A stretch of DNA of 64,000 nt from Bacteroidota bacterium (GTDB lineage: Bacteria > Bacteroidota > Bacteroidia > AKYH767-A > OLB10), in the NCBI GenBank assembly GCA_016721435.1, contig JADKIC010000017.1, positions 1 to 64,000 on the forward strand, given 5' to 3'. How positions within the stretch are numbered: the first letter of the stretch is position 1; the number at the start of each line of letters is the position of its first letter. A model generated the notes under the pieces. That model had not been told where the DNA came from. It made no database searches and saw only the letters and a program-made list of their open reading frames with translations. Shown in pieces: positions 20,005 through 28,875 of this stretch. A program made the position numbers and the translations under genes.

Positions 20005-20886
20005 CTACATAAACTTCTCCTGCAGGTTCATGAGCCCACCAAGCATCTTTGAATATACCAGGGCAGGTTTTGCTAACAGAGGCTTATATTTTTTCCACAG
20101 CTCATAATTATCACCCACAAATGCATCCCAATTCGCTGCATTCAGCTGGATCCTGCCTAATGATATACAAGGTTCGTACATCTGCGTAATATGCCACCAT
20201 CCGGTTGGAAACAGAATTGTTTCACCGGGATGGACCATTACCCTAATCGGTTTGGCGTTTTTAAAAAGAGGAAACTTTTCGAAATCGGGATGAATGGGAT
20301 CTACATGCGAAAGTTTAGGATTATCTTTTCTGGGATACATGAATTCACTTTGCTCAGGGGGATACAGAATGAATTCTTTTGATCCATAAATTTGAGTGAT
20401 CTGAGTGTGAAGGAATAGGGCATCGATATGTAAAAAGGGGAAGGATGATCCTTTTCCTCCAAAAAACAGCTCATACACCTCGGTCCCCTTCAACATAAAC
20501 TTTGGCAATAAGGGATGATGCACCCGATTGGATTTCGCATACAATATCTCCGGCTTAAAATCTTCTAATAATTCGGGGAAATATTCCTCCACATTCAAAT
20601 TAAATGGATAAGGCGCGGGACTATTCTCCGTTGAATTTAACATTAAGTCAACAAAGTCTGCAATGGAGTAGGCCTTCCCTTTGACTTCTTTAACTAGAGC
20701 CCCGTATTTACTTTTGAAATATGGAGGAGTTAACTTTCCCATTGCCTTCCAGTCTTTGGTCCCATCGCAAAGTACCACGGGAATACCGGGGATAACATAC
20801 TCTTCAATCAGTTCTCTTCTTGAGAGGTTTTTTCGTTTGTCTATAGTATCTATAGAAACACTTTTACTAAATGTTTTAGTGTTCAT
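20005..20886 (-). CDS. Cupin-like / JmjC domain protein (cupin_8 type, Fe(II)/2-oxoglutarate oxygenase-like)
   Basis: About 293 residues from ATG 20886 (MNTKTFSKSVSI); the longer open start at 20913 adds an unlikely leader. Hallmarks: N-terminal 'EYVIPGIPVVLCDGTKDWKA', iron ligands HID in SFPFLHIDALFLHTQ, 'YGSKEFILYPPEQ', and the distal His in ILFPTGWWHITQMYEP. This is the HxD...H facial triad of cupin_8/JmjC hydroxylases, which often hydroxylate protein side chains. The substrate is unknown. It lies immediately upstream of the FkbM methyltransferase on the same strand. Confidence 0.87.
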   Translation of the reverse strand: MNTKTFSKSVSIDTIDKRKNLSRRELIEEYVIPGIPVVLCDGTKDWKAMGKLTPPYFKSKYGALVKEVKGKAYSIADFVDLMLNSTENSPAPYPFNLNVEEYFPELLEDFKPEILYAKSNRVHHPLLPKFMLKGTEVYELFFGGKGSSFPFLHIDALFLHTQITQIYGSKEFILYPPEQSEFMYPRKDNPKLSHVDPIHPDFEKFPLFKNAKPIRVMVHPGETILFPTGWWHITQMYEPCISLGRIQLNAANWDAFVGDNYELWKKYKPLLAKPALVYSKMLGGLMNLQEKFM

Positions 20887-21119
20887 ATGAAAACATATTA
20901 AAGTAAGACTCAATTACTCAAGGTAAATTTAAAAAAAACTATAATCCCTTGCAAATTTTTTTAGTAATTTTCAAATTCCACCCAAATGGTTGAAAACCCA
21001 CTTATAAAAAAGGTTTTTACTAAAAAGAAGTTCTTAAATTTCAAAAAAACAGCATTTTGCGATAAGCTCATCCGGCAAGTCATGTACTTATGCTTAAATT
21101 TGCGAACGAACCAAGAACC

Positions 21120-21640
21120 ATGCAAGCCAAGACACCAAAAGACAGCATCGCCATTTCAACCGAGATCGTTTTGCCAAATGATACAAATACATTAGGAAAT
21201 TTGATGGGGGGTCGACTTTTACATTGGATGGATATCACTGCTGCCATTGCGGCTCACCGTCATTGCAGTCGGGTTGTAGTTACGGCTTCCGTGAATAACG
21301 TTGCTTTTAGTCAGCCTATTAAATTGGGTGATATCGTTACTTTACAGGCGAAAATTTCCCGCTCTTTTAATTCTTCCATGGAGGTATTTATTGATGTTTG
21401 GGTAGAGGATAATCTGCGCAACAAAAAGATCAAATGCAATGAGGCGATCTACACTTTCGTGGCCGTTGACCAGCTTGGAAATCCGATACAGGTTCCGGCA
21501 CTTACCCCGAAACCGAGGAGGAACAACAGCGGTATGAAGGTGCCTTGCGCCGCAGACAATTATCGCTGATCCTTGCTGGAAAGATGAAAGCGAAAGATGC
21601 TACAGAATTAAAAGCATTGTTTATTGAAGAGAAAAGCTAA
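21120..21640 (+). CDS. Acyl-CoA thioesterase, hotdog fold (one frameshift near the C-terminus)
   Basis: Start ATG 21120 (MQAKTPKDSIAIS). Core motif NTLGNLMGGRLLHWMDITAA is the classic hotdog thioesterase active-site helix (Asn ... Asp), followed by TASVNNVAFSQPIKLGDIVT and the conserved strand SSMEVFIDVW. Family role: hydrolysis of acyl-CoA to free acid and CoA in the cytoplasm. The frame breaks at the C4 run 21505-21508; with a fifth C the protein continues PETEEEQQRYEGALRRRQ and ends at TAA 21638-21640, about 174 residues. The -7-like TAAATTTG at 21095-21102 fits a promoter just before the start. Confidence 0.88.
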
Positions 21641-21759
21641 TTCATACTGCCCGCTTATTTGGGGAAACCAGATACCTGATCTTTTTCAAAAAAGACAAGG
21701 GAAATAAACAGATAAATAATATCCCCTACCTCAACTATACTGTCAGGACGCGATTTGTA

Positions 21760-22743
21760 TTAAAGAAAGGATTTTATCGCTTCAACAATTCTCTCTTCTT
21801 CAATTCCTCTCATACACTGAAAGTGCCCTTTAGGACATTTATCGAAACCAATTTTGGTACATGGCCGGCATTTAAGATCCTTTACTTCCATGATCTTCGA
21901 CAAATTTTCATGTCCGGGAAGATAAGGATACATTCCAAAAGCAGGCACTGTATTTCCCCATACTGAAACGATAGGTTTTTTAAATGAAGATGCGATATGC
22001 ATCAATCCGGTATCATGCGTTAAAACAACTTTTGCGGCCTTTAGCAATTCAGCCGATTCTCCCAATGAAGTGAGGCCACAGGCATTCCATACAAAGGCTC
22101 CTGCAGCCATCTCCACTTGCTTGCCACGGACCTTATCTTCTTTTCCACCCAACAGGACGACCGGCATTTTGAGTAATTTCACTATTCTGCCAATTTTCTC
22201 ACTGGGCATCATCTTGGTCGTATGCTGGGCTCCAATGGCGATGGCAACAAAACCACTTTGATGGGAAGCCGGCAATCGATCCAATACCTTTTCAGCCCCG
22301 GGCTCAGGATAAAAATCGAGTCCTCGCTGATCATTTTTAACACCCAATGAAGCAACAGTTTCAAGGTAGCGATCAACAATATGAAGATGGGCATGCGGTT
22401 GATATGCAGATTCACCAGCAGCCACTTTTCGATATTCAACTTCCGGAAAGAAAAGTTCTTACCTTCAGAGCCTTTTCAATTTGAGTGTTCGGACATTATG
22501 GTGCAAGTCAATAACAGCATCATACTTCTCCATCTTCAACGCCTCAGCTACATCATCCAGGCTGCCATCGCTGGTCCAGAGCTTATCGATCTGAGGGTGA
22601 TGTTCAAGCACCATTTTAAAATTCGATCGCGTCAGAAAATGCACTTCTGCACCCGGCACCTGTTCTTTGAGGCAACGGATAACAGGCGATGTGAGGACGA
22701 TATCGCCAATAGAACTGAAACGGATAAGGAGGAATTTAGGCAA
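21760..22743 (-). CDS. Glycosyltransferase family 9 (heptosyltransferase-like), frameshifted
   Basis: Probable start TTG 22743 (MPKFLLIRFSSIGDIVLTSP), because the longer open frame upstream would overlap the divergent tatD. N-terminal motif 'IRFSSIGDIVLTSPVIRCLK' and C-terminal 'VLTHDTGLMHIASSFKKPIV' plus 'CxPC...CPKGHFQCM' are GT9 signatures. Frame must be restored near 22470 and 22395, giving about 327 residues. The family adds ADP-heptose or related sugars to lipopolysaccharide core at the inner membrane's cytoplasmic face. Divergent from tatD with a 42-bp gap. Confident on family, less so on the sugar transferred. Confidence 0.87.
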
Positions 22744-22785
22744 GGCCCGGTATTTTGACGCCTCAAACTTAGTTAAATTCGCAGC

Positions 22786-23552
22786 ATGCAAATCATCGAC
22801 ACGCATCTTCACCTCTACGCCGAAGAATACCATGCTGACCGCAAAGCCTTGATTGACGCTGCAAAGCATGACGGAGTGGTTTATATGCTCCTGCCCAATA
22901 TTGATTCCGCGTCCATTGCCGGATTGAAGCAACTGGCTGAAGATTACCCCCATTATTGTTTGCCTATGATGGGTTTGCACCCTTGTTACGTTAAAGAAAA
23001 TTTTGAAGAAGAGCTGTCGATTGTCGAAAAGGAACTAAAGACCGGAAATTACATTGCTGTGGGAGAAATCGGGATGGATCGTTATTGGGAACTCGACCAT
23101 ATATCTCAACAGGAAGAGGCACTTCGCATCCAATTAAAATGGGCGCATGAGCTGGATTTACCCGTGGCTTTGCACACCAGGAACGCCAATGATGAAGTAA
23201 TTTCCATTCTCCGGGAATTAAATCTCCCCGGACTTCGTGGTGTTTTTCATTGTTTTAGCGGGAGTCCCGAACAAGCGAAGGCCATGATTGATTTGGGGTT
23301 TTATCTGGGTATCGGAGGGGTGCTTACTTACAAAAATGGGGGTGTAGATAAGATCGTTGCCGAACTCCCTCTCGATCATATTGTTCTGGAAACCGACGGC
23401 CCCTATCTTTCTCCTGTGCCTCATCGTGGGAAAAGAAACTTGCCCGGGTATATCCTGCATGTTGCCCAAAATTAGCTGAAATAAAAAACATCACTCCTGA
23501 AGAAGCCGGAGAAATCACTTCCGCCAACGCCAGGAAACTATTCCGATTATGA
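22786..23552 (+). CDS. TatD family metal-dependent hydrolase/DNase (one frameshift)
   Basis: Metal ligands visible in order: H7 and H9 (DTHLHLY), Glu in AVGEIGMDRYW, His in ALHTRNAN, His in GVFHCFSGSPEQ, Asp in LETDGPYLSP, all as in TatD DNases. The frame breaks at the A4 run 23468-23471; with one more A it continues KLAEIKNITPEEAGEITSAN and ends LFRL-stop at 23550-23552, a normal 255 residues. The stop overlaps the asparaginase start (ATGA at 23549-23552), implying translational coupling. Family role: 3'-5' exonuclease/hydrolase on DNA. Confidence 0.92.
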
Positions 23553-24559
23553 AAAAAATTCTCATCATCTATACCGGTGGAACAATCGGCATGCAACATG
23601 ACAAAGCCGGTGCGCTAAAGCCTTTTGATTTCGGAAAAGTCAGCGAACAGGTTCCTGAATTAAACCGGTTGGGTTGCAAACTGGCGCATCATGCTTTCGA
23701 GGAACTAATCGATAGTTCGAATGTCACTCCTGACTTTTGGGTGAAGCTGGCAAAAACGATTGAGAAAAACTATGCGAAGTACGATGGGTTTGTCATCCTG
23801 CACGGCACGGACACGATGGCTTATTCGGCCTCCGCACTGAGCTTCATGCTCGAAAACCTCAGCAAGCCCGTCATCTTCACCGGATCGCAACTACCGTTAG
23901 GGGCTATCCGAACAGATGCGAAAAGAAATCTTATTACATCTGTAGAAATTGCTGCAGGTAAAGTTATAATACCTGAAGTCTGCATTTATTTCAATAACCA
24001 ACTTTTCAGAGGAAACCGGGCTGAGAAATTTACTTCTTCCATGTTTGACGCTTTTCAATCGCTGAATTGTCCTCCACTGGCAACCGTAGGGGTGAATGTA
24101 GAATTTGATTTCGACCTCTTATCGAAACCATCAACCAAAAAATTAATTGTCCACACCACACTGGAACCACATATCGGACTCGTACGACTCTTTCCCGGGA
24201 TAACGGAAGCCTGGATGGAACATATCCTGAGTGTCCCGGATTTAAAAGCATTGGTGATGGAAACCTATGGTAGCGGCAACGCGCCAACAGATCCGAAATT
24301 CATACGTGCTTTGGCGGCAGCCATAAAAAATGGTTTGATAGTGATCAATGTTTCACAATGTTCCGGAGGAAGTGTGGAACAGGGGAAATATGAAACGAGC
24401 AAACTGCTTAAGGAGATTGGAGTAATTAGCGGAGCAGATTTAACGACAGAAGCTGCACTTACGAAACTGATGGTACTTTTAGGGCAATATCCGAATGATA
24501 GTAAAAAAGTGAAGAAGATGATGATAATGCCGATTTGCGGTGAAATGAAATTGATTTGA
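23549..24559 (+). CDS. ansA: Type I L-asparaginase
   Basis: 336 residues, intact. First catalytic motif IYTGGTIGMQ with nucleophile Thr12; second motif FVILHGTDTMAYSA with the Thr-Asp pair; also FTGSQLPLGAIRTDAKRN. No signal peptide, so cytoplasmic type I enzyme hydrolysing L-asparagine to aspartate and ammonia. Its start overlaps the tatD stop by four bases. The stop codon sits in the first of several ATTTGAAA repeats that fill the downstream spacer. Confidence 0.93.
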   Translation: MKKILIIYTGGTIGMQHDKAGALKPFDFGKVSEQVPELNRLGCKLAHHAFEELIDSSNVTPDFWVKLAKTIEKNYAKYDGFVILHGTDTMAYSASALSFMLENLSKPVIFTGSQLPLGAIRTDAKRNLITSVEIAAGKVIIPEVCIYFNNQLFRGNRAEKFTSSMFDAFQSLNCPPLATVGVNVEFDFDLLSKPSTKKLIVHTTLEPHIGLVRLFPGITEAWMEHILSVPDLKALVMETYGSGNAPTDPKFIRALAAAIKNGLIVINVSQCSGGSVEQGKYETSKLLKEIGVISGADLTTEAALTKLMVLLGQYPNDSKKVKKMMIMPICGEMKLI

Positions 24560-24909
24560 AAATTGTGATGATTTGAAAATTTGAAAATGGGTTAATCTCC
24601 TCGGTGGGAGACAGGTTTGAAGATGGCTTAAGATTTGATGGCGAAGCCTCCATGAGCTGGAAGAAAGGTTTGAAAATTAGGTGGATTTCGAAGATATTTA
24701 AGAGAAGATTTGAATATGAGATGTTTCCTGGCGGGAGACGGTTTTAAACAGGAATTGAAGTGCTCGACTTACGATTTGAAAATGGGTTGCTCTCGCAGCG
24801 GGAGATACAGGTTTGACAAGAGATTGTAAAAGATGTTTGGACGTTCGCAAAGTAGCGGCGACACAGCATGACTAAATTGTGATTAGGACGAAATCGTGAA
24901 AGAAATAAA
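24560..24909. repeat. Low-complexity intergenic repeats (ATTTGAAA / GGGAGA units)
   Basis: Two imperfect copies of a block GATTTGAAAATGGGTT...TCTC..GGGAGA(T)ACAGGTTTGA (about 24566-24625 and 24774-24820) with further ATTTGAA-type octamers between them. No credible ORF. The convergent arrangement (ansA plus, osmC minus) suggests a 3' spacer only. Confidence 0.6.
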
Positions 24910-24944
24910 CGCTGCGGTCGCGATGATGAGTGGCGACCGCAGCG
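24910..24944 (-). terminator. Strong hairpin terminator of the osmC-like gene
   Basis: Perfect 12-bp stem CGCTGCGGTCGC / GCGACCGCAGCG with an 11-nt loop, 14 bp beyond the OsmC stop. On the minus strand it is followed by TTTATTTCTTT. Confidence 0.82.
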
Positions 24945-24957
24945 TGTTTAACAGTGC

Positions 24958-25377
24958 TTATGCTTCGAGGGTGGCGTTGAGGCCGATCTCAGCGGTAAGG
25001 GATTTGGAGATAGGGCAGGTAGATTTTGCTTCTTGTGCAGCGGCTTCAAATTGCTCAGCTGACATTCCGGCAACCTTGGCTGTGACATCGAGTTGTACGT
25101 GGGAAATTTTTCCATCTTCCAGCGTTACTTTTGCTGAAGTGTTGATCGAATCGGCTACGAACCCGGCAGCAACGATAAGGAAGCTGAGTTTCATACTATA
25201 GCAACCGGCATGTGCAGCGCCAACGAGTTCTTCAGGGTTGGTACCAACGCCTTCTGCGAAACGGGTCTCCCATGAATATTGTGCATTATTTAAGACAGTG
25301 CTTTGCGTGCTGACTGTTCCTGATCCTTCCTTGCCAGTTCCTTTCCAGATGGCAGAGGCTCTTCTGATGATTTTCAT
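24958..25377 (-). CDS. OsmC family peroxiredoxin-like protein
   Basis: 139 residues, intact; the usual OsmC length. The two redox cysteines are in AAHAGCYSMKLS and AKSTCPISKS; Arg in WETRFAEG and Glu in NPEEL match the active site. Reduces organic hydroperoxides in the cytoplasm. A clear -7 box TATCTTTG is read on the minus strand at 25405-25398, about 25 bp before the start. A strong hairpin terminator follows. Confidence 0.93.
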   Translation of the reverse strand: MKIIRRASAIWKGTGKEGSGTVSTQSTVLNNAQYSWETRFAEGVGTNPEELVGAAHAGCYSMKLSFLIVAAGFVADSINTSAKVTLEDGKISHVQLDVTAKVAGMSAEQFEAAAQEAKSTCPISKSLTAEIGLNATLEA

Positions 25378-25397
25378 ATAGTAAATTTTTTACGGTG

Positions 25398-25405
25398 CAA
25401 AGATA
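25398..25405 (-). promoter_or_regulatory. -7 promoter box of the OsmC gene
   Basis: TATCTTTG on the minus strand matches TAnnTTTG exactly, 21 bp from the ATG. No TTG -33 element is evident. Confidence 0.42.
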
Positions 25406-25637
25406 ATGAATCCGATGTTAAAATTTTCATCCCTTCACCAAATGAAATCAAATTTAGCTTCGGTTAATAATTTCGTCAATAACCACTAAGGCACTTAAGG
25501 GCACTAAGAATGACATAGGAGTTATTGTAAACAAAAGATCTTAATACAGATGTTGAACCAACAGGCTTGAACGTTTACAAAGTACTTGAAATAAAAAGTT
25601 GACAACTATCAGGTATGACGTTAGAATGAATCAGGTA
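25406..25637. other. Intergenic spacer between osmC-like gene and ppsA
   Basis: AT-rich, no ORF. It contains a short CACTAAG-type repeat (CACTAAGGCACTTAAGGGCA at 25484-25503, then CTAAG), another 7-mer-like intergenic motif. Nothing else recognisable. Confidence 0.45.
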
Positions 25638-25665
25638 TTGAAACTGCATTTAAATGTTACATTTG
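25638..25665 (+). promoter_or_regulatory. ppsA promoter, full Bacteroidota consensus
   Basis: TTG (25638-25640), 17-nt spacer, TACATTTG (25658-25665): an exact match to TTG-N17-19-TAnnTTTG. The predicted start of transcription near 25671 leaves a very short leader before ATG 25682. Confidence 0.72.
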
Positions 25666-25681
25666 AGGAATACCCATCATT

Positions 25682-28062
25682 ATGAAAAATAACTATACCA
25701 TTCCCTTTGTAGATATCAGCTATGGCGACGTTGCAAAGGTTGGAGGAAAAAACGCATCACTGGGAGAAATGATCAGCAAGTTGAGTAATAAGGGCATTGC
25801 AATTCCGGATGGTTTTGCAACAAGCACCGATGCTTTTCGATTGTTTTTGGATGAAAATAAATTAAACGAAGAACTTTCTCAAATTCTCAAACGATTGGAC
25901 ACTGCTGACTTTTCAAATTTAAACGATGTGGGCGCAGCAGCAAGAGCACTACTCACAAAAGCAACTTTACCTGAAAGTCTGAGAGCTGAAATTATTGCAG
26001 CTTACAAGAAACTATGTGATGAAAACGGAAGTGTGGTAGAAGTAGCTGTTCGCAGCAGTGCTTCCGCGGAAGATCTCCCCACAGCAAGCTTTGCCGGACA
26101 ACATGATTCTTTTTTAAATGTGAGTGGTGAAGAAGATGTGGTAAATGCGGTTCAAAAATGCTACATCTCGCTCTATAATAACCGGGCCATTAAATACAGA
26201 ATCGACAATGGCTTTGAACATGTCCATGTTGCACTATCCGCCGGCGTACAATTGATGGTACGTGCTGATTTATCCTGTGCGGGAGTTGCATTTACGCTGG
26301 AACCGGAATCAGGTTTCAGGGATGTGGTTGTCATCACCGGTGTCTGGGGATTGGGAGAAAATATTGTGCAGGGAGCAGTAACACCGGATGAATTTCATGT
26401 CTTTAAGCCTACACTTAAAATCGGAAAAAATGCGATCATCTCTAAAAAGTTGGGCAGCAAGGCGAAAACGATGATCTATTCACAAGAGCATGAGGGGAGT
26501 AATCCTCTACGTAATATTGAAACACCGCTTGCAAAGCAAAAAGAATTTGTGCTGAACGATGATGAAATTGAAACGATTGGCAAATGGTCGGTGATCATTG
26601 AAGAGCATTATCAATGTCCGATGGATATTGAATGGGCGAAGGATGGAAAGAGCGAAAAACTATTCATCGTACAGGCAAGACCGGAGACGGTGCATTCGCA
26701 GAAAGACCCTTTGATTATGAAGGAATATTCATTAAAAAGCAAAAGCACCGTATTGGTAAAAGGTAACGCTGTAGGTTCCGGAATTGCCAGCGGTAAAGCC
26801 TGGCTCTCTCTCTCCTGCTGATGCTCATTTATTGCAGCAAGGCGATGTGCTCGTTGACTGATATCACCAACCCCGACTGGGATCCCATTCTGAAAAAAGC
26901 AGCGGCCATCATCACCAATAAAGGAGGCCGGACAAGTCATGCGGCAATTGTTGCAAGAGAAGTTGGTGCAGTGGCTATTGTTGGAACAGGTAATGCCACC
27001 ACCGTTATAAAAGACGGACAGGAAATCACCATCTCCTGCGCAGAAGGAAAAACAGGTGTCGTGTATGAAGGCATCCTCCCCTGGGAAGAAAAAGCACTCG
27101 ATTTCCGAAACATAAAGATGCCACGCACGGCTCCCATGCTCATCCTCGGCGATCCGGATAAAGCCTATCGTTTTTCCTTTTATCCCAATAAAGGCATCGG
27201 ACTCATGCGACTCGAGTTCATCATCACTTCCAGCATCAGGGTTCACCCGATGGCACTCGTGAAATACGATGAGTTAAAAGATGAAAATGTAAAAAAAGAA
27301 ATTGATGAAATCACTGCAGGTTACGACACAAAGACTCATTTCTTCGTTGATAAGCTGGCGCAGGCCGTAGCCACCATAGGAGCCGCGTTTTATCCGAAAG
27401 ACGTCATTGTACGCATGAGCGATTTTAAGAGTAATGAATACGCGAATCTGATCGGTGGAAAACAATTCGAGCTGAAAGAAGAAAATCCGATGATCGGTTT
27501 CAGAGGAGCATCGCGGTACTATAATGAGCGGTATAAAGAAGGATTCCGGTTAGAGTGTGAAGCGATGAAAAAAGTACGAAATGAAATGGGACTAACGAAT
27601 GTCAAACTCATGATTCCTTTCTGCCGTACTGTTGAAGAAGGTAAAAAAGTAGTCGGGCTAATGGAAGAATATGGTTTGAAGCGCGGAGACGAAGGGTTAG
27701 AAATATATGTCATGGCAGAGATCCCGAGTAACGTCATCCTCGCTGAAGAATTCGCTAAAGTATTCGACGGGTTCTCCATCGGTTCCAACGACCTCACACA
27801 ACTCACACTAGGACTTGACCGCGACAGCGCATTGCTCAGCGACATCTTCGACGAGAACAATCCGGCGGTAAAATCCATGATTGCAGAAGTCATACAGAAA
27901 GCTAAAAAAGCAGGTGTAAAAATTGGTTTATGCGGCCAAGCACCAAGTGATTTTCCTGAGTTCGCCAAATTCTTAATTGATCAGGGCATTGATAGTATTT
28001 CTTTTAATCCGGATGCGTTGATTAAAGGGATTGAGAATATGTTGGAAGCGGAAAAGGTTTGA
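25682..28062 (+). CDS. ppsA: Phosphoenolpyruvate synthase (two frameshifts)
   Basis: About 793 residues once joined. N-terminal ATP-grasp: GGKNASLGEMI, AVRSSASAEDLPTASFAGQH, CAGVAFTLEPESGFRDVV. Swivelling phospho-His domain: NPDWDPILKKAAAI and GGRTSHAAIVARE (catalytic His about residue 418). C-terminal PEP/pyruvate barrel: GIGLMRLEFI, MIPFCRTVEEG, SIGSNDLTQLTLGLDRDS and the catalytic Cys loop GLCGQAPSDFP. Converts pyruvate and ATP to PEP, AMP and Pi for gluconeogenesis. The frame breaks at the CT-run 26804-26815 and near 26856; the restored stretch reads SPADAHLLQQGDVLVTDITN. An essential-looking enzyme with two close single-base breaks points to sequence error. A consensus promoter precedes it; the stop codon opens a heptamer array. 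Confidence 0.95.
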
Positions 28063-28140
28063 AGTTTAGGTTTTGGGTTCAATGTTTAAGGTTCAATTTA
28101 GTTTAAGTTCAAAGTTTAAAGTTCAAGGTTAAGGTTTACT
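28055..28140. repeat. GTTTAAG/GTTCAAT heptamer array beginning at the ppsA stop codon
   Basis: GGTTTGA, AGTTTAG, GTTTTGG, GTTCAAT, GTTTAAG, GTTCAAT and later TTCAAAG, TTTAAAG, TTCAAGG follow in 7-bp steps. The ppsA stop TGA (28060-28062) is inside the first unit. Same family as 13911-14056. Confidence 0.78.
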
Positions 28141-28335
28141 CGCTCTAACGCAGGCGATAGCTTTCTCGTGACATACGAGATATCTCGGCATCGATAGCTA
28201 TCGGGATTGTGATGACGAGACACTCGCTACGTGACCACGGGCGATAGCTTGTCTCGTGACATACGAGATGATCCCGTCATGCCAATAGCAATCGGCACGA
28301 TAGATATCGGGATTTGTTTTGACGAGAAATGTTCA
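28141..28335. repeat. Palindromic/direct repeats (GATAGCTATC family)
   Basis: A direct repeat GGCGATAGCTT...CTCGTGACATACGAGAT occurs at about 28153-28181 and 28240-28269; it contains the hairpin CTCGT...ACGAG. Between them lies the palindrome CGATAGCTATCG (28192-28203), and a degenerate CGATAGATATCGGGAT follows. No ORF in 28063-28619; the remainder is AT-rich. Confidence 0.7.
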
Positions 28336-28619
28336 ATGTTTAAGTTTGAGGGTAATAAATTTGATAATTGATTAGAGTGTTTTAATATTTCGCGTGGCAA
28401 ATTCTATGCAAAATACTGTAAATCATAATTTTAAATATTTTACTACACCTTTCATTTTACTATTCTTTCTTTCTAATCCAAAAAAGTATAAAATCACCAC
28501 TTCGCACTCCATTTGGGAATTTTCAGCATTATAGTATCCGGAGAGATGTCGGCATGCCTGCCTAAGCTTCTAACGAAGGCGGGTGGCTGATCAAATCTAT
28601 GAAGTGGAAATAGTAAAAA

Positions 28620-28704
28620 GGAGAGGTGTCAGAGTGGCCGATCGAGCACGCTTGGAAAGCGTGTGTACCGCAAGGTACCGAGGGTTCGAATCCCTCCCTC
28701 TCCG
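28620..28704 (+). tRNA. tRNA-Ser (anticodon GGA)
   Basis: 85-nt class II tRNA: acceptor GGAGAGG / CCTCTCC with discriminator G, anticodon stem CACGC/GCGTG with loop TTGGAAA (anticodon GGA, reads TCC/TCT), long variable arm GTACCGCAAGGTAC, T arm GAGGG-TTCGAAT-CCCTC. Confidence 0.95.
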
Positions 28705-28719
28705 CAAAAACAGAGCGAG

Positions 28720-28757
28720 AAACAGAGCGAGAGCGAAGTTTCTTAGCTCTGTTTTTT
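28720..28757 (+). terminator. Rho-independent terminator after tRNA-Ser
   Basis: Nine-bp stem AAACAGAGC (28720-28728) / GCTCTGTTT (28746-28754) with a 17-nt loop and a T6 run. Surrounding GAGCGAGA...TCTCGCTC repeats allow alternative pairing. Confidence 0.65.
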
Positions 28758-28875
28758 CTTCGCTCTCTCGCTCTCCACCTCGCTCTCGATTTTTTAAATT
28801 ATTATATGTTATAAAAAACTGATTTTATTTCTTGTTTGACTTTTACCAGAAACAACCTAGTTTTTGCCTGAATTA

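Noticed and set aside
27519..27968. 149-residue minus-strand open frame inside ppsA
   Set aside because: Antisense shadow of a highly conserved enzyme-coding region, with no recognisable features.
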